38,221 nucleotides of DNA, from positions 1-38,221 of IMG/VR virus record IMGVR_UViG_3300050821_004882; one strand, 5' to 3'. Positions within the stretch are counted from its first letter, which is position 1. Each line of letters begins with the position of its first letter. The notes under the pieces are model-generated. The model worked only from the letters and a program-made list of their open reading frames with translations, ran no database searches and was not told where the DNA came from. The translations under genes and the position numbers were made by a program. Below are positions 17,520 through 24,467 of the stretch, piece after piece. Origin of the DNA: a virus.

Positions 17520-18740
17520 ATGGCTAACGATCTTCCGCAATATCCTTTGCCGAATCCTGGTTTACCTTTAGGCCAACAGGCCGTTCCGATGGTCGCTCAA
17601 ACGAATCCGTTGATGTCAGCGGCTTCGGGAATTAATACAGGCGCACAACTTGGATTACAAGCTCAACAACAAAAATTGCAACAGGCTCAATTAGCAGCAC
17701 AGATCAAACAACAGCAAGCGGCTATCATGAATCAGACATTAACAACGGCGCATAGCTATTTTGATTCATTGGCGAAAGTTGATCCTGATATGGCGGTTGA
17801 TTTTTATCATCAAAAAATCGCCCCACTTCAAGATGCTTTTTGGAATCAGCATGGTGTTTCAATGGACTCAACGCAAATTCCACCAAGCCATAATAATGCG
17901 GATACTTTGGAGAAAGCAAATAAATTGACTCAAAATGCGATCAACGATCCTTCTCAAATTGGGGCTTCATTGGCAGGAATGAGCTATCTAAATAATCAGA
18001 TGAATATTGGAGAAATGACTCAACAGCGGTTAGCAGCGAATACGAAAACGCTTGAAGATATAAAATCGGCTCAACAATTTCAGCAAACTCAAACATTTGA
18101 GCAGCAAAAGCATATAGATCAGGCCGAACAAGAATATGCTTCTTCAATAAATGCAATGAAAGGTAGATCCGGTGGTTTTGGATTACAGGACCAAAAAGTA
18201 GATCAGGCTATTCATCTTCGCCAAATGATAAATCAAAGTTATGATCCGCAAACTGGAAATTACAATGTGAAAGCTGGAAATTATCCTGAGCTTGTTATGG
18301 GCCTTGCGAATCTTATGTCTCCGACAGGAACAGCAGACGCAGAAACAAGAAAAAATCTTGAATCTATGACAGCTTCGGGTAAATTAAACCAAGCGATTCA
18401 ATATATAACAGGTCAACCGCAAGTAGGGAATACTCAAGCTGTTATTAAAAGCCTTGTCGATTCTATAGATAGGCAAGGACAAACTTCTCAAACACTTCGG
18501 GATAATTATGTCTCTCAAGTTCAGCCCCCATCAATTTTACCGCCAGATCGAGCGGCCAGAATTTTTAATCAAGGACGCGGATCGAATTATGTGGACTATC
18601 TTCCCGGAGGAGTTCAATCAAAACTTGGTCCAATCCCAGCAAATACGCCATCTTTCAATTCAGAAGCGCAAGCGATGGCGGCCAATCTTCCTAAAGGTTC
18701 CATTGTTATGATTAATGGAAGAAGGGCGCGGATAGATTAA
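17520..18740 (+). CDS. Probable ejection protein, coiled coil, Gln-rich
   Basis: A 406-aa protein with a long helical Gln/Ala region near residues 45-75 (LGLQAQQQKLQQAQLAAQIK) and further charged coiled coil around 160-210. The end (residues about 390-406) is short and basic (MINGRRARID). It follows the Gln-rich protein by two bases and overlaps the next start (TAATG). Order, size and composition suggest the second internal virion protein; no enzymatic domain is visible. Confidence 0.5.
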   Translation: MANDLPQYPLPNPGLPLGQQAVPMVAQTNPLMSAASGINTGAQLGLQAQQQKLQQAQLAAQIKQQQAAIMNQTLTTAHSYFDSLAKVDPDMAVDFYHQKIAPLQDAFWNQHGVSMDSTQIPPSHNNADTLEKANKLTQNAINDPSQIGASLAGMSYLNNQMNIGEMTQQRLAANTKTLEDIKSAQQFQQTQTFEQQKHIDQAEQEYASSINAMKGRSGGFGLQDQKVDQAIHLRQMINQSYDPQTGNYNVKAGNYPELVMGLANLMSPTGTADAETRKNLESMTASGKLNQAIQYITGQPQVGNTQAVIKSLVDSIDRQGQTSQTLRDNYVSQVQPPSILPPDRAARIFNQGRGSNYVDYLPGGVQSKLGPIPANTPSFNSEAQAMAANLPKGSIVMINGRRARID

Positions 18741-20161
18741 TGCCTATCACATATCTTGATGATTCTGGATCTCCGCAAAAAATAACTTATTTAGATGATT
18801 CGGATCAGAATCAGCCATCTCAAACAGCAGTTGATATTTCGGCACTTGCGCGTCCTTTATTGACGGGAGGAGGCGCAATAGCTGGAATGGTGGCTGGCGG
18901 AGGGCCAGAGACGCCCGTAGGCTTCGCTGGCGGCGCTTTGGGTTATGGTGCTGGTAAAGCGGCAGCGGATTTGCTTGATAGAAAACTTGGCCTAAAAACT
19001 GCGATACAAAGTCTTCCGGGAGCCATCCAGGAAACCGCAGGAGATATCAAATCCGGTGCAGAATCCAGCACGGCCAATCTTTTGGTTAATCCAATTATGC
19101 GCGGAGCAGGCAATCTGGCTTTAAAAGGTGCAAGCGCTTATTTTGGACCATCCGAAGGAGCGATTAACGCTCAGCTTACAAATCCGGATTTGCAAGAATC
19201 CTCATTTCCGAAAACAGCGGATGATTTAGCAGACAATCTCAATACGCTTCAAACAAATTTAAAAGCGATTGAAGATAAAGTTTGGGGATCATTGGTCAAT
19301 TTAAAAACCGTCCCAAAGAATGTTATTGATGGAATGCTTGATAGTGTGAAAGCCGATATTGCTGGATCGGGTGGTGCTGGTGCTATTAGTGATGCAGATC
19401 AGGCGGCCTACGATGCTCTGGATAGATTATCTGGGAAAGTGGATAAAATTGTTCCTACGAATGCCGGACAAACTTCTGTCGCTGGGAATAAAGTCTTTTC
19501 TACCTCTTCTCAACCACAATTAAATCAAACTCAAATCCGTGAGATGCTTCAATCAGCGAGGAATGATGTCAACTTTTCAGATCCTACGGCTTCGCCTAAA
19601 AATGAGGCGCTTTTGGCTTTCACTCACAATTTAAGTGATTATCTAAAAAGCCAGAATCCTCAATACGCTGAATTGATTCAACAGTCTGCGGACAGAACAG
19701 CTTTGCTTGATAATGCAGAACGAGCTTTTTCTCTTAATAAACAATCAGGTCAATTTGTTCCTTCAAATACCACGGCATCAAAACTTCAAGGATTGCTTAA
19801 ACCGGGGAATGTTCAAAATCAGCAAGTCGCTAATCAAGTTCAGAATTTAACCGGAATGAATCTCCAACAAGAAGCTCAAAACGCTCAATATGCAGGAGAA
19901 TTTCAGAAAACAGCAACGCAAGGATCAAGACGAGCCGTTATGGGTAGCATGATGGGTGGTGCTATTGGTGGAGTATTTGGACATTCAGCGGGTGGGGCGG
20001 CTATGGGAGCTATGGCAGGAGGGGCAGTTGATAAATTTGGTGCTCAGAATCTTGGCAATATTTTAAATCTTGTTCAAAGATTAGGATTGAATCAAACCGC
20101 AAATCCTATTGCATCATTAGGAATTCTAGCGGCATTAGCTGGTGGACAAGAAAATAAATAA
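18740..20161 (+). CDS. Probable ejection protein with ITYLDD repeats and Gly-zipper segments
   Basis: A 473-aa protein. The N-terminus carries a short direct repeat, ITYLDDSGSPQK then ITYLDDSDQNQ, a motif I have seen at the start of other phage ejection proteins. Two glycine-zipper hydrophobic regions are visible: residues about 36-70 (LLTGGGAIAGMVAGGG) and about 405-435 (GSMMGGAIGGVFGHSAGG). The middle is helical. Glycine zippers suit insertion in the host inner membrane during DNA entry. It is the last gene of the ejection set and is followed by a 100-base gap. Confidence 0.55.
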   Translation: MPITYLDDSGSPQKITYLDDSDQNQPSQTAVDISALARPLLTGGGAIAGMVAGGGPETPVGFAGGALGYGAGKAAADLLDRKLGLKTAIQSLPGAIQETAGDIKSGAESSTANLLVNPIMRGAGNLALKGASAYFGPSEGAINAQLTNPDLQESSFPKTADDLADNLNTLQTNLKAIEDKVWGSLVNLKTVPKNVIDGMLDSVKADIAGSGGAGAISDADQAAYDALDRLSGKVDKIVPTNAGQTSVAGNKVFSTSSQPQLNQTQIREMLQSARNDVNFSDPTASPKNEALLAFTHNLSDYLKSQNPQYAELIQQSADRTALLDNAERAFSLNKQSGQFVPSNTTASKLQGLLKPGNVQNQQVANQVQNLTGMNLQQEAQNAQYAGEFQKTATQGSRRAVMGSMMGGAIGGVFGHSAGGAAMGAMAGGAVDKFGAQNLGNILNLVQRLGLNQTANPIASLGILAALAGGQENK

Positions 20162-20269
20162 TTCTTAGATCTGTTTTGTGAAAAGCAAATATAAAATGAA
20201 TACCGCAAATAACGTTTCCATATTTTCTCCTCTCTTCTCATTAGTTTACACCCGATGTCAAGGGTTCCG
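20162..20269 (+). promoter_or_regulatory. Gap before lysis cassette; possible weak promoter
   Basis: This AT-rich gap separates the ejection genes from the lysis genes, one of few breaks in the late region. It contains TATAAA (20190-20195) as a possible -10 element, with TTAGAT (20165-20170) at a long 19-base spacing. No terminator hairpin is seen. A separate lysis promoter is possible but weakly supported. Confidence 0.2.
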
Positions 20270-20497
20270 ATGACTCAAATGGATCGAAGAGAAGAAATTA
20301 AGCCTAAATGGTTTGAAGAATATCAAGAAGAAAACAGGGCTTGGCGTGAATCGGTCGACCGTGATCTTGCAACGATTATGGGACCTTTTAGGAAAGCTGT
20401 TCGCATTCTTTCTGCCACCGGAATCTTGGTAGCGGGCGCGATTGTAACGGAGATTGTTCAATTCGTTTGGAAATTTATGGCAAGGCATTTTCATTAA
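20270..20497 (+). CDS. Small membrane protein, holin candidate
   Basis: A 75-aa protein with a charged N-terminal half (EEYQEENRAWRESVDRDL) and one hydrophobic segment near residues 45-66 (AVRILSATGILVAGAIVTEI). One transmembrane helix next to a peptidase gene suits a holin or a spanin-like component. The ATG at 20270 has AAGGG just upstream and is preferred over an ATG at 20255 that lacks a binding site. It overlaps the next start (TAATG). Confidence 0.55.
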   Translation: MTQMDRREEIKPKWFEEYQEENRAWRESVDRDLATIMGPFRKAVRILSATGILVAGAIVTEIVQFVWKFMARHFH

Positions 20498-20688
20498 TGG
20501 ATCAATCGGAACTCATCGCTAATCTTCGTGAACGAATCGCAAGGCTTGAAGAAAGGCTTTTAGGAACAGAAAAAGCGCTTGAATTAGCACAGAAAGAAAA
20601 AGATAACAAGATTGGGAATATCGGAATTGTTGTTTCTCTAATAATTGCCATTTCTTCAGTTATTATGCATTTGGTTAAAAAGGGGTGA
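20497..20688 (+). CDS. Small coiled-coil membrane protein, lysis cassette
   Basis: A 63-aa protein: residues 1-40 form a charged coiled coil (ERIARLEERLLGTEKALELA) and residues about 43-60 a transmembrane helix (IGIVVSLIIAISSVIMHL) followed by a KKG tail. Such a soluble coil plus C-terminal anchor is seen in holin accessory or spanin proteins. Start overlaps the upstream stop; the stop is 3 bases before the M15 peptidase start. Confidence 0.55.
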   Translation: MDQSELIANLRERIARLEERLLGTEKALELAQKEKDNKIGNIGIVVSLIIAISSVIMHLVKKG

Positions 20689-20690
20689 AT

Positions 20691-21041
20691 ATGGGAACTC
20701 GCTGCCCGGATTTTACAGATGAGCAGACAGCAAATATGACGGACGAATTTTGCCAGATGATGAATGTCGCACGTGAAATATATGGATTCCCGATTGTTTG
20801 GGTTGATGGATTCCGCACTCCGGAACACAATGCAGCAGTAGGCGGTAAGTCTGATTCACCGCATTTAACCGGCGAAGCTTTTGATGTTCAGGCTCCGCAA
20901 GATCCACTTATTCGGGAACGTTTGGCGTGGGCGTTGGGACGCGCGGGATTTACGAATGTTGAAAGCGCTCCCAGACATTTCCATTTCACATGTAGCAAAA
21001 AAGTTCCGCAAAATGCTTATTATGCGGGAACGGATAACTAG
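20691..21041 (+). CDS. M15-type peptidase, endolysin
   Basis: A 116-aa zinc peptidase expected to cut peptide cross-links in peptidoglycan. The zinc site is clear: His58 and Asp65 in SPHLTGEAFDVQ (HxxGxAxD) and His98 in RHFHF, in the spacing of the peptidase M15 (L-Ala-D-Glu / D-Ala-D-Ala) family. The WVDGFRTPEHN segment is also typical. It lacks a signal peptide, so it needs a holin, and two small membrane proteins precede it. The ATG at 20691 has AAGGGG; an in-frame GTG at 20685 is less likely. Confidence 0.88.
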   Translation: MGTRCPDFTDEQTANMTDEFCQMMNVAREIYGFPIVWVDGFRTPEHNAAVGGKSDSPHLTGEAFDVQAPQDPLIRERLAWALGRAGFTNVESAPRHFHFTCSKKVPQNAYYAGTDN

Positions 21042-21049
21042 GAGAAATT

Positions 21050-21301
21050 ATGGCAGATGAGACAATCCAGACTCCAACTGTAAGTGTCACGATCCCACCG
21101 CAGGGAAATGATATTGAAGACATGGGAACTTATACGGCCAAATTTGTGGCGGCATTTCTTGCCGGCCCTGTAGGGAGCAAACTTTTAAACAAAATCGGTG
21201 TCCCGCTCGATCCAGCTTCGACAACAGTGTTTATTGCAATGGCGCTTCATAAACTACACGACGTTTTAAAAAAGCAATATCCGAATTCGAATTGGCTCTA
21301 A
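21050..21301 (+). CDS. Small protein in lysis region, unknown
   Basis: An 83-aa protein with a strong ribosome binding site (AGGAGA). A moderately hydrophobic central stretch (TAKFVAAFLAGPVGSKLL) and a second one (ASTTVFIAMALHKLHDVL) could be two weak membrane helices, which would make it another holin candidate. No family is recognised. Confidence 0.5.
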   Translation: MADETIQTPTVSVTIPPQGNDIEDMGTYTAKFVAAFLAGPVGSKLLNKIGVPLDPASTTVFIAMALHKLHDVLKKQYPNSNWL

Positions 21302-21310
21302 AGGAGAATT

Positions 21311-21772
21311 ATGAAAAAGTTAATCTTGTCTTTCTTTGGTCTTTTGTGTGTTTCAGCTTCGACGTGGTGTTTAGCGGCAGATCCAACGATTATTCCTATC
21401 GGCACACAGATCCAGTTATCGTTGCTTTCTCATGTGACAGCCGTAGCGGAACGGAGTACGGATGGAACGGACCGGATGGAATTCTTGGATGGATTGGCGC
21501 AAATCGGTTCCTATAAGGGCAGTTATATCCTGGCAGTTGATGCTGGATTCTTGGATTCGACCGCGCCGGATTCGAACGGAAATTTTAAAGCCACATACGG
21601 AATTCATCTCCATGCCATTGATACATTCATCAAGTTGGCGAATGTCCAGATTAGTCCCTCCGTTCAAACTCTTCTTAATGATCTTGAACTTTCCCCGCGT
21701 TATTCATTTGATACCGATGTTCATCATGGTGTCCTTGGATTAACTTTCGGGGCTGTAATCCCATTTAATTGA
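21311..21772 (+). CDS. Exported small protein, possible outer-membrane or spanin-like protein
   Basis: A 153-aa protein with a clear signal peptide (MKKLILSFFGLLCVSASTWC, then LAADP, a good cleavage site after LAA). The mature part shows alternating strands and ends in LTFGAVIPFN; ending in an aromatic residue followed by Asn is not a strict outer-membrane beta-barrel signal. It lies directly after the peptidase genes with a good AAAGGAG site. It could take the place of a spanin or modify the infected envelope; both are speculative. Confidence 0.5.
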   Translation: MKKLILSFFGLLCVSASTWCLAADPTIIPIGTQIQLSLLSHVTAVAERSTDGTDRMEFLDGLAQIGSYKGSYILAVDAGFLDSTAPDSNGNFKATYGIHLHAIDTFIKLANVQISPSVQTLLNDLELSPRYSFDTDVHHGVLGLTFGAVIPFN

Positions 21773-21954
21773 ACGGCCATAAATATCCAAGAGACTGGGA
21801 AATACTATCCGAAAATACGGAACGGTTACTGGTTCCTGGCGGCTGGCTTGTCAGAAACTTGACAGTTTATTTAGAGCCTGGTAAAATGTGTTGTTCGGAA
21901 GCGATGATATTTTTCCCGGATGAGGAGCATACATGGATTTTAGCACCCAAATAA
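21769..21954 (+). CDS. Small protein, unknown
   Basis: A 61-aa protein starting at a TTG that overlaps the previous stop (TTGA), consistent with the coupling style of this genome. It contains RLLVPGGWLVRNLTVYLEPG, a short beta-rich pattern also seen in small phage proteins of unknown role. No binding site other than coupling. Confidence 0.45.
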   Translation: MNGHKYPRDWEILSENTERLLVPGGWLVRNLTVYLEPGKMCCSEAMIFFPDEEHTWILAPK

Positions 21955-22142
21955 TCGGAAGATCAGTTCGTCAAATGCATTGGACGGATTGCGCGGTCAT
22001 TGTGCAAGATGTGGGAGCTTTCTCGTTTTGGGGGAAGCTTGTTGATATCAAAAGCGGCCATCAAATTGGCGAAACCTATATCGGCTATTTCTCCGATCCA
22101 TGGCAGCTGGTTTTGGATGCTGATTTAATTTCCGCTTTATAG
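21933..22142 (+). CDS. Small protein, unknown
   Basis: A 69-aa protein with a strong binding site (GAGGAG, 6 bases before ATG) located inside the end of the previous gene. It predicts a small beta fold (SVRQMHWTDCAVIVQD, FSFWGKLVDIKSG). No family recognised. Confidence 0.5.
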   Translation: MDFSTQIIGRSVRQMHWTDCAVIVQDVGAFSFWGKLVDIKSGHQIGETYIGYFSDPWQLVLDADLISAL

Positions 22143-22150
22143 GAGGCAAT

Positions 22151-22468
22151 ATGAAACAAGAGATAGAAGCTCAAAATAGTCTAGATAATGGGAATCCGAC
22201 TGGCGGATGGGCCAGGGGAACTGGGATCGATATAAGATGGCAAGATGGGCCGCTGGGACGCGGTGATGAAAGGAACCGGCCGAATGGCGCTTTCATAGAA
22301 GGAGTTCTGGAAGCAGCGCGTCAGCGTCTTGTTTTCTTCCAATCTTCAAAATTCGCTTGCCGGGAGAATGCTATTGCTTTGACGAAAATAGAGGAAGCAT
22401 TGCACTGGCTCGACCATCGAACGAGAGACAGAGAAACTCGTCAAGTTGAAGGAACGCATTCAGTTTAA
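22151..22468 (+). CDS. Acb2/Tad1-like small helical protein, candidate cyclic-nucleotide sponge
   Basis: A 105-aa protein with an ideal ribosome binding site (AGGAGG). The N-terminal part is Gly-rich and basic (NPTGGWARGTGIDIRW). Residues about 46-95 form a helical hairpin containing FQSSKFACRENAIALTKIEE and ALHWLDHRTRDRE, ending in VEGTH. This is a common small phage protein whose RENxxALTKxEEAxxW helix resembles the Acb2/Tad1 hairpin family; members of that family bind cyclic nucleotide signals and block CBASS or Thoeris defence. I recognise the pattern but cannot run a search, so the anti-defence role is an inference. It is the last gene before the strong terminator. Confidence 0.55.
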   Translation: MKQEIEAQNSLDNGNPTGGWARGTGIDIRWQDGPLGRGDERNRPNGAFIEGVLEAARQRLVFFQSSKFACRENAIALTKIEEALHWLDHRTRDRETRQVEGTHSV

Positions 22469-22513
22469 ATCCGGTTGAGAAATCTCGGGCGAAATTCCTC
22501 TGCCCTTACGCAG

Positions 22514-22551
22514 CCCCTATCGGCTCCCATTGCCGGTAGGGGTTTTTCTTT
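22514..22551 (+). terminator. Strong intrinsic terminator ending the late region
   Basis: An 11-bp stem (22514-22524 with 22532-22542, one T-G wobble) closes a 7-base loop and is followed by TTTTTCTTT. It is the clearest terminator of the window and separates the late genes from the early region. Confidence 0.93.
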
Positions 22552-22564
22552 GTGAAAATAGTTC

Positions 22565-22593
22565 TTGCTTTTGTGGCAGCATCATACTACCAT
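22565..22593 (+). promoter_or_regulatory. Possible early promoter after the terminator
   Basis: TTGCTT (22565-22570) and TACCAT (22588-22593) are 17 bases apart, just after the terminator and before the first early gene. Both elements are imperfect. If used, transcription would begin near the ATG at 22599, giving a nearly leaderless message. A promoter is required here by layout, but this exact one is uncertain. Confidence 0.3.
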
Positions 22594-22598
22594 TGGCC

Positions 22599-22748
22599 AT
22601 GGACAAAAAAACAAAATTCAATTTGCCGACGGTGATGTGTAGGAATTGCGGACATGAATGGTCGCCACGGATTCCATCAAAACCAAAACGTTGCCCTGAT
22701 TGTTTTACAAGAAAGTGGGAAGGGAAAAAGGAGAAATCGCGTGACTGA
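22599..22748 (+). CDS. Small zinc-ribbon protein
   Basis: A 49-aa protein with two knuckles (CRNCGHEW and CPDCF), a classical zinc-ribbon spacing, followed by a basic tail. First gene of the early region. The open frame reaches back into the terminator, so the ATG at 22599 is taken as start. Such mini zinc ribbons can bind nucleic acid or host RNA polymerase; function here is unknown. Confidence 0.6.
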   Translation: MDKKTKFNLPTVMCRNCGHEWSPRIPSKPKRCPDCFTRKWEGKKEKSRD

Positions 22749-22971
22749 AATCCAGGAACTAACCGAGATGATTAAAGAAACGACACAAGCTGTTGCCAAA
22801 CTTAAATCTGATCGGGATGTGCTTTTGGCGAGCATGAAGAATATACGTGAAAATATCGAGGAGCTTCCTTCGATTATCAATCGTGGGGGATGCATAGCAG
22901 GCGATTGGGAATGCATTGAATCAATGAGGACATGGGCCAAAGAATCTATCGCTCAAGCGGAATCAAAATAA
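22741..22971 (+). CDS. Small coiled-coil protein
   Basis: A 76-aa mostly helical protein (LTEMIKETTQAVAKLKSDRD) starting at GTG with GGAG 8 bases upstream, overlapping the previous gene by 8 bases. An ATG at 22654 in the same frame lies deep in the upstream gene and is rejected. Function unknown. Confidence 0.5.
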   Translation: MTEIQELTEMIKETTQAVAKLKSDRDVLLASMKNIRENIEELPSIINRGGCIAGDWECIESMRTWAKESIAQAESK

Positions 22972-23150
22972 TGTTCACCGTCCCCGTCTTCACCAACACT
23001 TGCAAAGAATGTTTGCGGCTTTGGCTAGATGTATGGGAGCCTAAGATGTGTTTTTACTGTGGGACGAAAGAGATTCAAAGCTCAATGATCTTTGTTGATA
23101 AACATGCGTGGGAATTAAAATGCGAAGAGGAGGAGGACGGAATCGAATGA
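22971..23150 (+). CDS. Small zinc-ribbon protein
   Basis: A 59-aa protein with CKEC and CFYC pairs separated by an aromatic strand (LRLWLDVWEPKM), a zinc-ribbon pattern, and an acidic tail. It starts within the previous stop (TAATG) and overlaps the next start (ATGA). Confidence 0.55.
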   Translation: MFTVPVFTNTCKECLRLWLDVWEPKMCFYCGTKEIQSSMIFVDKHAWELKCEEEEDGIE

Positions 23151-23818
23151 AAGCTTTTTTAGGCAATCCGAAGATCAAAGCTAAATATCTCGCACGGCTT
23201 ACGGCTCATGCGAAAGGGGATGAGATTGTTAAGGGGAAATATTGGGAAAATGGAAAAGGCTGCGCGGTGGGCTGTACAATTCATTCGTCAGATCACATGG
23301 CTTATGAAACCGAATTAGGAATTCCAGTTATGCTCGCAAAACTGGAAGATGAAATTTTTGAGAATCTTCCCAACGGGACAGCGATGGAATGGCCGTTTCG
23401 ATTTCTTTCCGCGATTAATATAGGCGTTGACTTGTCAATGGTTGGATCTCAATTCCTTTATTGGCTTTTGATGGATAAAAAAGATGGTGTAATTCGATTC
23501 TCGAACAAAAAAACGCGAGCGAGCATCATTATGGTTGGGGATTTATACAAGCAACGGTTGAATGGAAATGAACCGAATCAAACTACCTGGAACGCCGCCC
23601 GAGACGCCGCTAGGGAGGCCGCTGGGTATACCTGGGCCGCTATCTGGGCCACCAAGGACGCCGCTAGGGCCTCCGCCTGGGCCTCCTTCTGGGCCTCCAG
23701 GGGTGCCGTCAGGAGTGCCGCCAGGGGCGCCGCCAGGGACAGCCACCCAGACGCTACCAGGGACGCTCATCATGAAAAGATGGGCGATAAGCTTATTGAA
23801 TTAATCGAAGCATGTTAA
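23147..23818 (+). CDS. Conserved phage protein with Ala/Arg/Trp tetrad-repeat tail
   Basis: A 223-aa protein of two parts. Residues 1-140 match a family common in phages: LARLTAHAKGDEIVKGKYW, GKGCAVGCTIHSSDHMAYE and ELGIPVMLAKLEDEIFENLP; its function is not known to me. Residues about 143-210 are a low-complexity helix with a four-residue period (NAARDAAREAAGYTWAAIWA and similar), encoded by a strikingly GC-rich tract. Such tails are seen in relatives and vary in length. ATG overlaps the upstream stop, after a GGAGGAGGA tract. The tail could form an amphipathic helix or rod. Confidence 0.68.
   Translation: MKAFLGNPKIKAKYLARLTAHAKGDEIVKGKYWENGKGCAVGCTIHSSDHMAYETELGIPVMLAKLEDEIFENLPNGTAMEWPFRFLSAINIGVDLSMVGSQFLYWLLMDKKDGVIRFSNKKTRASIIMVGDLYKQRLNGNEPNQTTWNAARDAAREAAGYTWAAIWATKDAARASAWASFWASRGAVRSAARGAARDSHPDATRDAHHEKMGDKLIELIEAC
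23585..23770 (+). repeat. GC-rich periodic tract with seven CCWGG sites
   Basis: This tract encodes the Ala-rich tail. CCWGG occurs at 23586, 23631, 23676, 23697, 23721, 23733 and 23757, with spacings that are all multiples of three (45, 45, 21, 24, 12, 24). GC content is visibly higher than in flanking DNA. Because units are multiples of three, another + frame (23562-23804) and the reverse strand also stay open with collagen-like Pro/Gly patterns. Confidence 0.75.
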
Positions 23819-23830
23819 AGGAGGAAGACA

Positions 23831-24034
23831 ATGAATAAGCAGATGATTACTCGCGGACAATATGAATATCTGAGATCTCAGGGTGCTAAAAATAATGTCA
23901 AAGTTTGTTATGTGGTTCGAGACTTGTTTCCTTATATCCATATCCATAATCATGAATTCGACAATTTCGCAATGGCGCTTCGGTATCTTCAGCAGGATTC
24001 TTTAAACGTGATTCAGATGGAGGCGGTAGCGTGA
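23831..24034 (+). CDS. Small protein, unknown
   Basis: A 67-aa protein with an excellent binding site (AAAGGAGG). It predicts a small alpha/beta fold (YEYLRSQGAKNNVKVCYVV). Coupled to the next gene by GTGA. Confidence 0.5.
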   Translation: MNKQMITRGQYEYLRSQGAKNNVKVCYVVRDLFPYIHIHNHEFDNFAMALRYLQQDSLNVIQMEAVA

Positions 24035-24300
24035 AAAAAAGTTTTCAAGCTTGCGATAAGAAAGGATTCCATCTTACTTTTCCCAACGGGATTGTTCTAT
24101 CAACACAATTTGGGCCTGGGAATTATGGTGATAATTATGATTCTCCATTTGATGGAGAAAAGTCTTTTGATGCCAATATGGTTGAAGTGGCAATTTTCAA
24201 GGCGGATGGGTGCAGCTGGATAACAAAAGAATACCGGGATCTTGGGGATGATGTCTTAGGAAGAATTGATTTCGGGGAATGGTTAAAAATATTCGATTGA
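24031..24300 (+). CDS. Small protein, unknown
   Basis: An 89-aa protein starting at GTG in a GTGA overlap. Contains FHLTFPNGIVLSTQFGPGNY, a beta-hairpin pattern found in small proteins of many phages; end is acidic. Function unknown. Confidence 0.5.
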   Translation: MKKSFQACDKKGFHLTFPNGIVLSTQFGPGNYGDNYDSPFDGEKSFDANMVEVAIFKADGCSWITKEYRDLGDDVLGRIDFGEWLKIFD

Positions 24301-24323
24301 TGTCGTGCATACAAGGCTAAGCC

Positions 24324-24467
24324 ATGAGTCAATTGCAACCGATAGACCTAGCCTATTATCAAAGTTGGTACTTTTGGATTTCTACTTTAATTTTGATTGT
24401 TGGATTAGGACTATGGTTAAAGCCGAAGAAGAAATGGAAGCGTGATGATATAGGCGGGGGGCAATAA
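24324..24467 (+). CDS. Small single-span membrane protein
   Basis: A 47-aa protein: a short polar N-terminus, one transmembrane helix (residues about 14-32, SWYFWISTLILIVGLGLWL) and a basic tail KPKKKWKR, which suggests the tail stays in the cytoplasm. No good binding site. Its stop overlaps the start of the ATPase gene (TAATG). Confidence 0.45.
   Translation: MSQLQPIDLAYYQSWYFWISTLILIVGLGLWLKPKKKWKRDDIGGGQ

Noticed and set aside
23543-23773. Minus-strand collagen-like open frame (Gly/Pro repeats)
   Set aside because: It is the antisense of the three-periodic GC-rich tract in the gene at 23147; it has no conserved domain or separate signals and no other gene is on the minus strand.
23562-23804. 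Plus-strand Pro/Gly collagen-like frame
   Set aside because: Same tract in another frame; the frame with the conserved N-terminal domain is the gene.
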